DNA of 64,000 nt from Caulobacter segnis (GTDB lineage: Bacteria; Pseudomonadota; Alphaproteobacteria; Caulobacterales; Caulobacteraceae): positions 1,488,001 to 1,552,000 of the forward strand of contig NZ_CP082923.1 of NCBI RefSeq assembly GCF_019931575.1, read 5' to 3'. Within the stretch, counting starts at the first letter, position 1; each line of letters begins with the position of its first letter. Under the pieces are notes generated by a model. The model made no database searches, was not told the DNA's origin, and saw nothing but the letters and a program-made list of their open reading frames with translations. This document shows positions 1-7,066 of this stretch, piece after piece. The position numbers were made by a program, and so were the translations under genes.

Positions 1-83
1 CAGGTGAAGGCGATTACGGGCTTTTCAGCAGCTTGGGCGGTGGTGGCGATCAGAGCGAGGGCTGCGGCGAGCACGATGCGCAT
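1..83 (-). CDS. Exported protein, N-terminal fragment (gene runs off the window)
   Basis: The first 27 codons of a minus-strand gene are visible, beginning at the ATG complementary to 81-83. They encode a typical Sec signal peptide: a short basic start (MRIV), an Ala/Leu hydrophobic core and an AQA-A cleavage site, followed by EKPVIAFT. The start lies 3 bp past the stop of the upstream SGNH esterase, so the two genes are probably one transcript. Function cannot be told from this fragment. Confidence 0.75.
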   Translation of the reverse strand, partial: MRIVLAAALALIATTAQAAEKPVIAFT

Positions 84-86
84 GGA

Positions 87-1313
87 CTATTTGCTCTCGA
101 ACAGGCTGAGCGGAATCGCGTCCGCCATGGCCTTGTAACCGGCCAGGTTGGGGTGAAGGCCGTCATTGTCATAGGCCGGCAGCAGGAAGGTGGGGCGGCC
201 CGGATCGCGCAGGGCCTTGTCCCAGTCGATGACGCCGTCGAAGGTCCCCGGCGCGCGGATGAAGGCGTTGATCGCCTGGCGGTCGGCCTCGCTTTCGGGA
301 CCGGGGTGGTAATAGGCCGAGCCGGCATAGGGCAGGATGGTCGCGCCGATGACCTTGATCCCGCGCGCGTGGGCTCTGGTGATCATCTGGCGATAGGCGG
401 CGATGACCTGCGCGACCAGGACTTTGTGCGCCTCGGGCGTGGCGGGGGCGTCGCGGGTCAGGGTCCCCAGGTCGTTGACGCCTTCCAGCAGGATCACGTG
501 GGTGACGCCTGACTGCGAGAGCACGTCCCGCTCGAACCGGGCCAGGGCGTTGGGGCCCAGGCCGTCCAGCAGCACGCGGTTGCCGCCGATGCCTAGGTTC
601 AGCACGCCGATGTTCCGGCCCTTCAGCCGCTCGATCAGACCGTCGGTCCAGCGCAGGTTGGTGTTGGGCTGGACGCCGTAGCCGTCGGTGATGCTGTCGC
701 CGAACGCGACGATGGCGGCGGCCTTCCTGGCGGAGACCACGTCGACGCTGGCGATCTGGAGCCAGCGGTCGGCGGTCTTGGCCCCCGGCAGGTCGGCGTC
801 GGCCGTGTGGTCGCCGGCCAGGACGTACGAGGTCGCCCGCGAGCCGGGGTGGCCGGTCTGGATGCTGGGCGCGGCGGCGTAGTGCAGGCTGATGGCCAGG
901 CTGGTCAGCGGCGCGACCTTCAGCGCGACCGGATCCGACCAGTAGTCGGCGCCGGCCGGAATAGTCACCTCGGTCCGGCCCGAGAACGTCAGGGCGCGGT
1001 CGGTGGCCGGGTCGATGCGGGCGGAGTTCAGCGCCGCCGAGACCGCGACCCGCGCGGCCTTGAGGGTCAGGGGCTGGGTCCCGAAGGCGTTGGACAGACG
1101 GACCCGGATCTTGTCGCCGCCGATCGACAGCCGCACGACCTGGCGCAGGGTGGCGTCTGGGTAGTCCTGCGGATCGAGGCTGTTCTTGGCGTCCGGCGCC
1201 ATCTGGGCGCTGGCCCAGGCGCCGACCCACTTCGGCGTCTCGGCGTGGACGGGCAGGGCGAGCGCCAGGGCCAGACCAAAGGCGGCAAAAGCCGGCCGCG
1301 CGAACATCTTCAT
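87..1313 (-). CDS. Exported SGNH/GDSL-type esterase (408 aa)
   Basis: An N-terminal signal peptide (about residues 1-24, ending PVHA) is followed by a beta-rich region and then a C-terminal SGNH hydrolase domain. Block I is FGDSIT with Ser207 as predicted nucleophile, block II contains GGNR, block III contains GVND, and block V is DGLHPN, supplying the Asp and His of the triad. This arrangement is seen in exported carbohydrate acetyl-esterases that deacetylate plant polysaccharides or oligosaccharides; the substrate here is inferred. The ATG at 1313 is preferred because GGGAGAGAAG lies just upstream. An open frame continues far beyond the start but carries no family signal. A LacI-type operator lies about 140 bp upstream, which fits sugar control. 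Confidence 0.85.
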   Translation of the reverse strand: MKMFARPAFAAFGLALALALPVHAETPKWVGAWASAQMAPDAKNSLDPQDYPDATLRQVVRLSIGGDKIRVRLSNAFGTQPLTLKAARVAVSAALNSARIDPATDRALTFSGRTEVTIPAGADYWSDPVALKVAPLTSLAISLHYAAAPSIQTGHPGSRATSYVLAGDHTADADLPGAKTADRWLQIASVDVVSARKAAAIVAFGDSITDGYGVQPNTNLRWTDGLIERLKGRNIGVLNLGIGGNRVLLDGLGPNALARFERDVLSQSGVTHVILLEGVNDLGTLTRDAPATPEAHKVLVAQVIAAYRQMITRAHARGIKVIGATILPYAGSAYYHPGPESEADRQAINAFIRAPGTFDGVIDWDKALRDPGRPTFLLPAYDNDGLHPNLAGYKAMADAIPLSLFESK

Positions 1314-1450
1314 CGACGCTTCTCTCCCGCTCCGACTTGCTGCCGGTAGCGGTAACATTGGTATGACCTCTAGGCCGCGTCGTAAAGCGTCGAGCACGAA
1401 AACCGCGTCAAGTCGCCGCGCTCGATAGGAATCGCTTGCATCTACACCTG

Positions 1451-1466
1451 TGTTAGCGCTACCAAC
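1451..1466. promoter_or_regulatory. LacI-family-type operator candidate
   Basis: The site reads TGTTAGCGCTACCAAC, centred on the palindrome TAGCGCTA. It closely resembles the TGGTAGCGCTACCA type of operator bound by LacI-family sugar repressors in Caulobacter and relatives. It lies upstream of the minus-strand SGNH esterase and also overlaps the expected -10 area of the plus-strand small RNA candidate. A weaker relative (GGTAGCGGTAAC) lies near 1345. Which gene it controls is inferred. Confidence 0.5.
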
Positions 1467-1471
1467 ATCCC

Positions 1472-1555
1472 GTGAGGCGCCGAGCGCCTCTGCCCTTCCT
1501 GGGCGTTTCCTCCCTATAACTTTCAGCCCGGTCGTTTTGGCCGGGCTTTTCTTTT
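1472..1555 (+). ncRNA. Candidate trans-acting small RNA with anti-Shine-Dalgarno (CCUCCC) motif
   Basis: No protein gene fits here on the plus strand, yet a complete small-RNA architecture is visible. There is a perfect 7-bp hairpin (GAGGCGC, loop CGA, GCGCCTC, 1474-1490). A second hairpin has stem GCCC/GGGC and loop TTCCT (1492-1504). Then come an unpaired GTTTCCTCCC stretch (1505-1514) and a Rho-independent terminator (stem AGCCCGG/CCGGGCT, 1525-1547, then TTTTCTTTT). The terminator points along the plus strand although both neighbouring genes are on the minus strand, so it cannot serve them. Short alphaproteobacterial sRNAs with CCUCCC loops (suhB/CcsR-like families) have this build. Family membership is from memory, not from a covariance search. 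Confidence 0.55.
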
Positions 1556-1570
1556 GCCCCAGACTCGGCT

Positions 1571-2785
1571 TCAGGCGGTGGTTTCCGGGGCGAGAAAGGC
1601 CGTGTCCTCGGCCTGTTTCGCGCGGCCCAGCCGCTCGGCGGACAGGATCGCCGCCAGCATGGCCAGCGCCAGGACGCCGACGCAGACGCCCAGCCCCTGC
1701 CAGCCCCATCGCCCCACGACCAGCCCGCCCAGCGGCGGTCCGATCAGCGCGCCGCCGGCCCCGAACTGGGTCAGGAGGCCGTTGGCGGCGGCGATGCGGG
1801 GATCGTCGGGCGACGTCGCGCCGGCCAGGCTGGGCAGGCGGGCGAAGACCAGCGGCGAGGCGACCCCGCTCAGCAGCAGGGCCAGGCCGGCGACCAGGGT
1901 GACGGCCACGGCGTTTCCGGCGACGGCCGGGTGGAAGATCAGCGGCGCGATCGCGGCCGTGGCCAGCAGCGCCGGGATGACCGTGGCGACCACGCGGCGC
2001 GGCGCGGAGGGCGCGCCGTGCAGGATGCGCACCGCGATGGCCGAGGCGGGCAGGGCGGTCAGCGACACCAGGCCCGTGGCCAGGCTGGCGCTCGCCAGCG
2101 ACGCGCCGACGCGCTCGATCAGGAAGCTGGGCAGCAGCATGGTCAGGGCGCAGACGAAGACGGTGTATATGCCAAAGCCGAAGGTCACCACCACGGCCGC
2201 CGGATGCGGCAGGACCATCCTGGCCGCGCCGCGGCCGCTGGTCCTCTGCCGGGCCGCCGAGACCAGGCCCAGGGCGCAAAGGCCCGCCCACAGGAGAAGC
2301 GCGATCTTCGGGCTGGTCAGGGCGACGGCCACGCCGGTCACGCCGCTGCCCAGGGCGACGCCGACGGGAACGAAGGTGCTCCACAGCGCCAGGGCGGGAC
2401 CCCGGATGCGTTCGGGCGCAATGGCGACGATCATGGTCGGGGCGGCGATGACCACCAGGACATAGCCCAGCCCCTCGACCGCCCGGGCGGCGAACAGCAG
2501 GGCGACGTTCGGCGCCAGGGCCTCGACGACGCTGGCGGCCAGCAGAACCGAAAGGCCCGCCAGCAGGAAGCGGCGGCCGCCGAAGCGGCCCAGGGCCAGG
2601 CCGCCGACGACGCCGAACACCGCGCCGCCGATCTCCAGCAGCGACACCAGCAGGCCGACCTGCGCCAGCGACAGGTGGAAGGTCTCGCGCAGCACCGGCG
2701 CCAGGACGGCGATCTTGGGCAGTTGCGCGGCGGCCAGCACCCCGATCAGCCAGAGCGCGACGATGTTTAGCCATGTCCGGATCAT
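1571..2785 (-). CDS. MFS transporter (404 aa)
   Basis: This is a 404-residue, highly hydrophobic protein with about 12 predicted membrane segments and almost no soluble domain, the usual size for a major facilitator. The N-terminal half shows the MFS loop pattern GGLALGRFGGRR between helices 2 and 3, and a central cytoplasmic loop is rich in Arg. It has the look of CynX/NarK-like or drug/metabolite exporters; the substrate cannot be assigned. The gene lies downstream of the XRE regulator on the same strand, separated by 56 bp, so co-transcription is possible. Confidence 0.8.
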   Translation of the reverse strand: MIRTWLNIVALWLIGVLAAAQLPKIAVLAPVLRETFHLSLAQVGLLVSLLEIGGAVFGVVGGLALGRFGGRRFLLAGLSVLLAASVVEALAPNVALLFAARAVEGLGYVLVVIAAPTMIVAIAPERIRGPALALWSTFVPVGVALGSGVTGVAVALTSPKIALLLWAGLCALGLVSAARQRTSGRGAARMVLPHPAAVVVTFGFGIYTVFVCALTMLLPSFLIERVGASLASASLATGLVSLTALPASAIAVRILHGAPSAPRRVVATVIPALLATAAIAPLIFHPAVAGNAVAVTLVAGLALLLSGVASPLVFARLPSLAGATSPDDPRIAAANGLLTQFGAGGALIGPPLGGLVVGRWGWQGLGVCVGVLALAMLAAILSAERLGRAKQAEDTAFLAPETTA

Positions 2786-2841
2786 GCCGCTGCATAGGGC
2801 GGTCCGCCCGCGCGCGACACGTAAAAATTATACGCGCGGGC

Positions 2842-3390
2842 TTAGCCGGCGATCGTGGTCGCCAGGCGTCCGATACGGCCGTCTGAGAGCGGGATGGTCT
2901 CCCATTGCAGCAGGCCGGGCTGGACCGGGACCTCGGCGCTGTCGTTGGCGCCGGTGCGGAAGCAGGTCCGCTGATAGGGCCGCTCGAACCAGCCGCTGTC
3001 GGCCAGGCCGTCCTCGGCCATGGCGATCTCGGGACTGGCGAAGCGCCAGAGCGAGGTGTCGAGATAGGTTTCCAGGTCGATGTTCCAGGTGGCCGCGCGG
3101 CTGGGTGAGGCGGCCAGCAGCCGGTGGGTGGCGTCGCAGACCAGGTGCACGGGCAGGGTCGAGGTCGTGACCAGCCGCTTGAGAACGGCGTCGCCGCCAT
3201 GGTCGGCGCGCGCGGCGATCATGGCGGTGATGCGCTGGCGATGGGCCTCGTCCGGCTCCTGCGCGCCGCTTTCCCAGCGCGACACGGTCGCCTGCGAGAC
3301 CGCCAGCAGCTCGGCCAGGTGGCCCTGCTTGACGCTGTTGAGGCGACGGAACCGGCGCAGCGCTCGCCCGACGGGAAGATCGTGCAACAT
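2842..3390 (-). CDS. XRE-family transcriptional regulator (182 aa)
   Basis: Residues about 10-60 form a Cro/C1-type helix-turn-helix: GRALRRFRRL, then HLAELLAVSQATVSRWE with the typical SQATVSRWESG recognition helix. The C-terminal 120 residues (WNIDLETYL, RPYQRTCFRTG) look like a ligand-sensing domain of unknown type. The ATG at 3390 is chosen; an in-frame TTG lies two codons earlier at 3396. It is divergent from the TonB receptor gene at 3509. The 18-bp dyad between them (3440-3457) is the obvious target, so it probably controls the receptor operon. Confidence 0.8.
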   Translation of the reverse strand: MLHDLPVGRALRRFRRLNSVKQGHLAELLAVSQATVSRWESGAQEPDEAHRQRITAMIAARADHGGDAVLKRLVTTSTLPVHLVCDATHRLLAASPSRAATWNIDLETYLDTSLWRFASPEIAMAEDGLADSGWFERPYQRTCFRTGANDSAEVPVQPGLLQWETIPLSDGRIGRLATTIAG

Positions 3391-3439
3391 GTCCAAGGTT
3401 AGCCGGGACGCACGGTCGGGCCAAGCATCGCCTTATTTG

Positions 3440-3457
3440 ATCTGCGATATTGCAAAT
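3440..3457. promoter_or_regulatory. Dyad operator between XRE regulator and TonB receptor
   Basis: ATCTGCGATATTGCAAAT is an imperfect palindrome matching its own reverse complement at 7 of 9 positions per arm. It sits midway between two divergent genes and overlaps the -35 element (TTGCAA, 3450-3455) of the predicted receptor promoter. That geometry suits repression by the adjacent XRE protein. Binding is inferred. Confidence 0.5.
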
Positions 3458-3476
3458 CAGTCGCAAAAGCTATACC
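3450..3476 (+). promoter_or_regulatory. Housekeeping-sigma promoter for the TonB receptor operon
   Basis: TTGCAA (3450-3455) and GCTATACC (3469-3476) are separated by 13 bp. This fits the Caulobacter sigma-73 pattern, TTGACG-like with GCTANAWC. A start near 3483 would give a leader of roughly 25 nt before the ATG at 3509. Confidence 0.45.
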
Positions 3477-3508
3477 CGCCGCCGGACCTTCGCTGTCCGG
3501 ATCCGCCC

Positions 3509-5665
3509 ATGTCGTCTCAAGTCCTCCGCGCCCATCGCCTGGCCGCCGTCTCCCTGCTGGCCCTGGCCTGCGCTGGTGCCGCGCACGCCCAATCGGGAAG
3601 GGCCGACACCGACGTCGACCAGATCGTGATCACCGCCGCGCGCACCAACCTGCCGGCCAGCGCCCTGCCGCTGACGGTGGACGTGGTCGATAACGAGGCC
3701 CTGTCGCAGCAGGTGGCGGTCAGCGGTTCGATCGTCGACGCCATCTCGACCCTGTCGCCGTCGTTCTCGCCCACGCGCCAGAAGCTGTCGGGCTCGGGCG
3801 AGACCCTGCGCGGCCGCTCGCCGCTGTACGCCATCAACGGTATTCCGCAGTCGACCCCGATCCGCGACGGCTCGCGTGACGGCTATACGATCGACCCGTT
3901 CTTCATCGACCGCGTCGAGCTGATCTACGGCTCCAACGCTCTGCAGGGCATCGGCGCCACCGGCGGCGTGGTCAACCAGGTGACGGTCGGCCCGCCCAAG
4001 GACGACGGCGTCTCGGGCAAGGTGCTGGTCCAGTCGACCCTGGCCGGCAAGCTGGGCGACGCGGTCGGCGGCAAGGTCGCGGGCCTGGTCGGCTGGCGGG
4101 AGCAGGCCTTCGACGCCACGGTCGGCGTCGCTTATGACGCGCGCGGCGCCTTCTACGACGCCCACGGCCGCCGCATCGGCATGGACAACACCCAGGGCGA
4201 TGTCCAGGATTCCAAGACCCTGTCGATCTTCGGCCGCTTCGGCTGGCAGGTCTCGCCCAGCACGCGCCTGGACGTGGTGGCCAACCGCTTCGAGCTGAAG
4301 GGTGACGGCGACTACGTGACCATCACCGGCACGGCCGCCGCCCCGACCGACGGCAATCGGACCACCCGCCTGCCGTCGACGGCCTATCGCGGCGTGCAGC
4401 CCGGCACGCCGGCCTCGGGCCGGGTCGAGACCCTGTCGGCCGCGCTGGTCAACGACGATCTCTACGGCGGCGTGCTGAACGCCCAGGTCTTTTTCAACCG
4501 CACGCGCGACACGTTCGGCGGCGACAAGAACGCCACCTTCCAGGACGTCAGCATCGCCCCGTCGGGCACGCTGTTCGACCAGTCCTCGAACCGCTCGCGC
4601 AAGCTGGGCGCGCGCGCCAGCTACGAGCGCGCTGTGCCGGGGATTGAGGGCCTGACCGCCACCGCCGGCCTGGACGCCCTGACCGACACGACCTCGCAGG
4701 TCCTGACCGCCACCGGCCGCGCCTGGGTGCCGCCGACCAAGTTCAACAGCGTCGCGCCCTTCGTGCAGGGCAACTATGCTCTCTTCGACGGCAAGCTGCG
4801 CCTGGCCGGCGGCGTGCGTTTCGAGAACGTCGAGCTGAAGGTCAACGACTTCACGACCCTGGCCTTCTACGGCTCGCGCAAGGTCGGCGGTGGCAATCCC
4901 GACTTCAAGGCGACCCTGGCCAATGGCGGCGTGGTGTTCGAGCCGGCCAAGGGTGTGCGCGTTTACGGCAGCTACGCTGAGGGCTACACCGTGCCGGACG
5001 TCGGCCGCATCCTGCGGGCCATCAACGTCGCCAATGTCGACGTCGACACCTATCTGGCCGTCGAGCCGATCGTGTCGAACAACCGCGAACTGGGCGCGGA
5101 GCTGAAGCGCGGCCCGTTCGACGCCAGCGTCGCCTATTTCTGGTCCTCGTCGAAGCTGGGCCAACTGCTGGTCAAGAACGCCGGCGGCATCTTCGACGTC
5201 CAGCGCCAGCGCGTGGCGATCGAGGGCCTGGAGGTCAATGTGAAGGCCAGGACCCCGATCCCGGGCCTGGAGGTCTCGACCGGCTACGCCCGCCTGCGTG
5301 GCGAGACCGACACCAACGCCGATGGCAAGGTCGACACCGACCTGGACGGCGCCAACATCTCGCCCGACCGCCTGAACCTGGCCGCCGACTACCAGACGGG
5401 CAAGTGGGCGCTGCGTGTCCAGGCGCAGAAGTATATCTCGCGGAACATGCAGAACGCGCTCGTGAAGGACGACTTCGAGGGCTACACGGTCGTCGACGCC
5501 TTCGTGCGTTACGCCCTGCCGGTCGGGGCCGTGTCGCTGGGCGTCCAGAACCTCTTCGACAAGCAGTACCTGACCTACTATTCGGACACCGTCCTGCCGA
5601 CCAAGGACAAGATCTACGCCGGCCGGGGCCGCACCGCGACGATCGGCTGGGAAGCCCGCTTCTGA
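3509..5665 (+). CDS. TonB-dependent outer-membrane receptor, siderophore type (718 aa)
   Basis: A signal peptide (residues 1-23, ending AHAQ) leads to a TonB box-like DQIVITAAR and an N-terminal plug domain with the signature INGIP...DRVELIYGSNALQGIGATGGVVN. A 22-strand barrel follows, ending in a C-terminal aromatic residue (IGWEARF), which is the outer-membrane assembly signal. Such receptors import Fe-siderophores, haem, cobalamin or sugars using TonB energy. The overlapping downstream PepSY protein favours an iron-siderophore substrate, since that pairing is typical of reductive iron release in the periplasm. The start is the ATG at 3509, the first one that yields the signal peptide. The stop overlaps the next start (ATGA). 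Confidence 0.85.
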   Translation: MSSQVLRAHRLAAVSLLALACAGAAHAQSGRADTDVDQIVITAARTNLPASALPLTVDVVDNEALSQQVAVSGSIVDAISTLSPSFSPTRQKLSGSGETLRGRSPLYAINGIPQSTPIRDGSRDGYTIDPFFIDRVELIYGSNALQGIGATGGVVNQVTVGPPKDDGVSGKVLVQSTLAGKLGDAVGGKVAGLVGWREQAFDATVGVAYDARGAFYDAHGRRIGMDNTQGDVQDSKTLSIFGRFGWQVSPSTRLDVVANRFELKGDGDYVTITGTAAAPTDGNRTTRLPSTAYRGVQPGTPASGRVETLSAALVNDDLYGGVLNAQVFFNRTRDTFGGDKNATFQDVSIAPSGTLFDQSSNRSRKLGARASYERAVPGIEGLTATAGLDALTDTTSQVLTATGRAWVPPTKFNSVAPFVQGNYALFDGKLRLAGGVRFENVELKVNDFTTLAFYGSRKVGGGNPDFKATLANGGVVFEPAKGVRVYGSYAEGYTVPDVGRILRAINVANVDVDTYLAVEPIVSNNRELGAELKRGPFDASVAYFWSSSKLGQLLVKNAGGIFDVQRQRVAIEGLEVNVKARTPIPGLEVSTGYARLRGETDTNADGKVDTDLDGANISPDRLNLAADYQTGKWALRVQAQKYISRNMQNALVKDDFEGYTVVDAFVRYALPVGAVSLGVQNLFDKQYLTYYSDTVLPTKDKIYAGRGRTATIGWEARF

Positions 5666-6783
5666 TGAAGACCCTGCGCCTGCTGCACCGCTGGACCGGC
5701 GGCCTGATCGGCCTGCTGCTGGCGCTCCTGGGCTTCACCGGCGCGCTGCTGGTGCACGAGGACGCCTTCCTGCGCGCCACCGTGCCCCACGCCGCCGACG
5801 CCCAGCGGCAGGACACGGCGACCCTGGCGGCGATGGCCACCAAGGTGTTCGCCGAGCGGGACCGTCCGCGCTCGATCGTGCTGGCGACGGAACGGATGGG
5901 CCTGAACAAGCTGTCCTACAAGACGGCGGAGCAGGCGGCCTACGCCGACCAGGACGGAAACATCGTCCAAGCCTGGACCTCGAACTGGGCGCGGCCCGAG
6001 GCCTGGCTGTTCGACTTCCACCACCACCTGTTCAACGGCGACACGGGCGAGATCATCGGCGGGATCGCCGGCCTGGCGGGCCTGGGCTTCGTGGTCACGG
6101 GCCTCCTCCTGTGGTGGCCGACGCGGCGGATGTTCCATGTCCGCCTCTGGCCCCGGGTGATGAAGCGGGCGGCGATCGTCCACCATCACCGCGACCTGGG
6201 CGTGCTGATCGCGCCGCTGCTGATCCTGTCGCTGACCACCGGCGCGGCCATGAATCTGAAGTGGTTCTCGCTAGGCCTGCGCGCGCCGTTCACGTCGCCG
6301 GCGGCGATGGACAAGGCCTCGGCCGCGCCCAAGATCAAGGGCGGCAAGCTGGCCAAGGATCTCGACTGGCGCGGGGTGATCGGCCAGGCCCAGGCGCGTT
6401 TCCCCGGCGCCGAGGTGCGGACCATCGGTCTGCCGCAGAAGGCGGGCGGGCTCGTCTCGATCCGCCTGCGCCAACAGAAGGAATGGCTGCCCAACGGCCG
6501 GAGCATGGCCTGGTTCGATCCGGCGACCGGCGCGATGGTCGCCAGCCGCGACGCCCTGGCCCTGCCGCTGGGCTCGCGGATCGCCAACGCCGACTATCCG
6601 CTGCACGCGGCCAAGGTCGGCGGGCTGGCCTATCGCCTGGTGATGACGATCTCGGGCCTGACGCTCACCCTGCTGGGCACGCTGGCGGTGGTGACCTTCT
6701 GGGGTAATCCGGCCGGGACTCCCAAGCGCAGGAAGCTGAAGGCGAAGGCCGCCGCGAAGCCGGTCGGCGAGGCCTTGACCTGA
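5665..6783 (+). CDS. PepSY-associated TM helix protein (372 aa), probable periplasmic ferric-siderophore reductase component
   Basis: The protein starts MKTLRLLHRWTGG, the family's usual N-terminus. It has a first membrane helix at about residues 10-30, a periplasmic PepSY region, further helices with paired histidines (FDFHHHLFN and VHHHRDLGV), and a last helix near 325-345. These histidines can ligate haem. Members linked to siderophore receptors are thought to move electrons across the inner membrane to reduce and release iron. The ATG overlaps the receptor stop codon, so translation is coupled. The assignment as a reductase is family knowledge plus context. Confidence 0.8.
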   Translation: MKTLRLLHRWTGGLIGLLLALLGFTGALLVHEDAFLRATVPHAADAQRQDTATLAAMATKVFAERDRPRSIVLATERMGLNKLSYKTAEQAAYADQDGNIVQAWTSNWARPEAWLFDFHHHLFNGDTGEIIGGIAGLAGLGFVVTGLLLWWPTRRMFHVRLWPRVMKRAAIVHHHRDLGVLIAPLLILSLTTGAAMNLKWFSLGLRAPFTSPAAMDKASAAPKIKGGKLAKDLDWRGVIGQAQARFPGAEVRTIGLPQKAGGLVSIRLRQQKEWLPNGRSMAWFDPATGAMVASRDALALPLGSRIANADYPLHAAKVGGLAYRLVMTISGLTLTLLGTLAVVTFWGNPAGTPKRRKLKAKAAAKPVGEALT

Positions 6784-6840
6784 GTCACCGCTTCGCCGTT
6801 CATGACATCTCCGGCCATGCCGAAATCGCGAGGACGCCTG

Positions 6841-6987
6841 ATGAACAAGACCGCCGTCCTCGGGGGACCTATTGGGATCATCGCCGGAATCATTCTCGGC
6901 GCGCTGATCGACAACATGGCGATCGGCGTTCTGGTCGGCTTGGCCCTTTGCTTCGGCATCGTGAAGATAAGCCGCGACAAGTCGTAG
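6841..6987 (+). CDS. Small glycine-rich membrane protein (48 aa)
   Basis: A short gene follows the PepSY gene after 57 bp. It encodes 48 residues with two hydrophobic stretches full of small residues (GGPIGIIAGIILGALI and IGVLVGLALCFGIV) and a basic tail (KISRDKS). GCGAGGACG lies at the right distance from the ATG at 6841; an in-frame ATG at 6802 has no ribosome site. The GxxxG-like spacing suggests a self-associating helical hairpin in the inner membrane. It may belong to the iron-uptake operon or be independent. Confidence 0.6.
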   Translation: MNKTAVLGGPIGIIAGIILGALIDNMAIGVLVGLALCFGIVKISRDKS

Positions 6988-7014
6988 GTTCGGACGTCCC
7001 CGTCGCGCACGAAA

Positions 7015-7042
7015 AAGGCCGGGAGGTTCCCCTCCCGGCCTT
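7015..7042. terminator. Bidirectional Rho-independent terminator
   Basis: A perfect 12-bp stem (AAGGCCGGGAGG / CCTCCCGGCCTT) has a 4-nt loop. It is flanked by an A run on the left, which becomes a T run for the minus-strand receptor gene, and by CGTCGTTT on the right. It separates two convergent operons. Confidence 0.85.
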
Positions 7043-7066
7043 CGTCGTTTCGATCCCGAAGGATCC

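Noticed and set aside
87..3200. A continuous minus-strand frame of over 1000 codons across the esterase, transporter and regulator region
   Set aside because: Only the last 408 codons have a signal peptide, ribosome site and SGNH motifs. The upstream part is Arg/Pro-rich shadow of the transporter and regulator genes.
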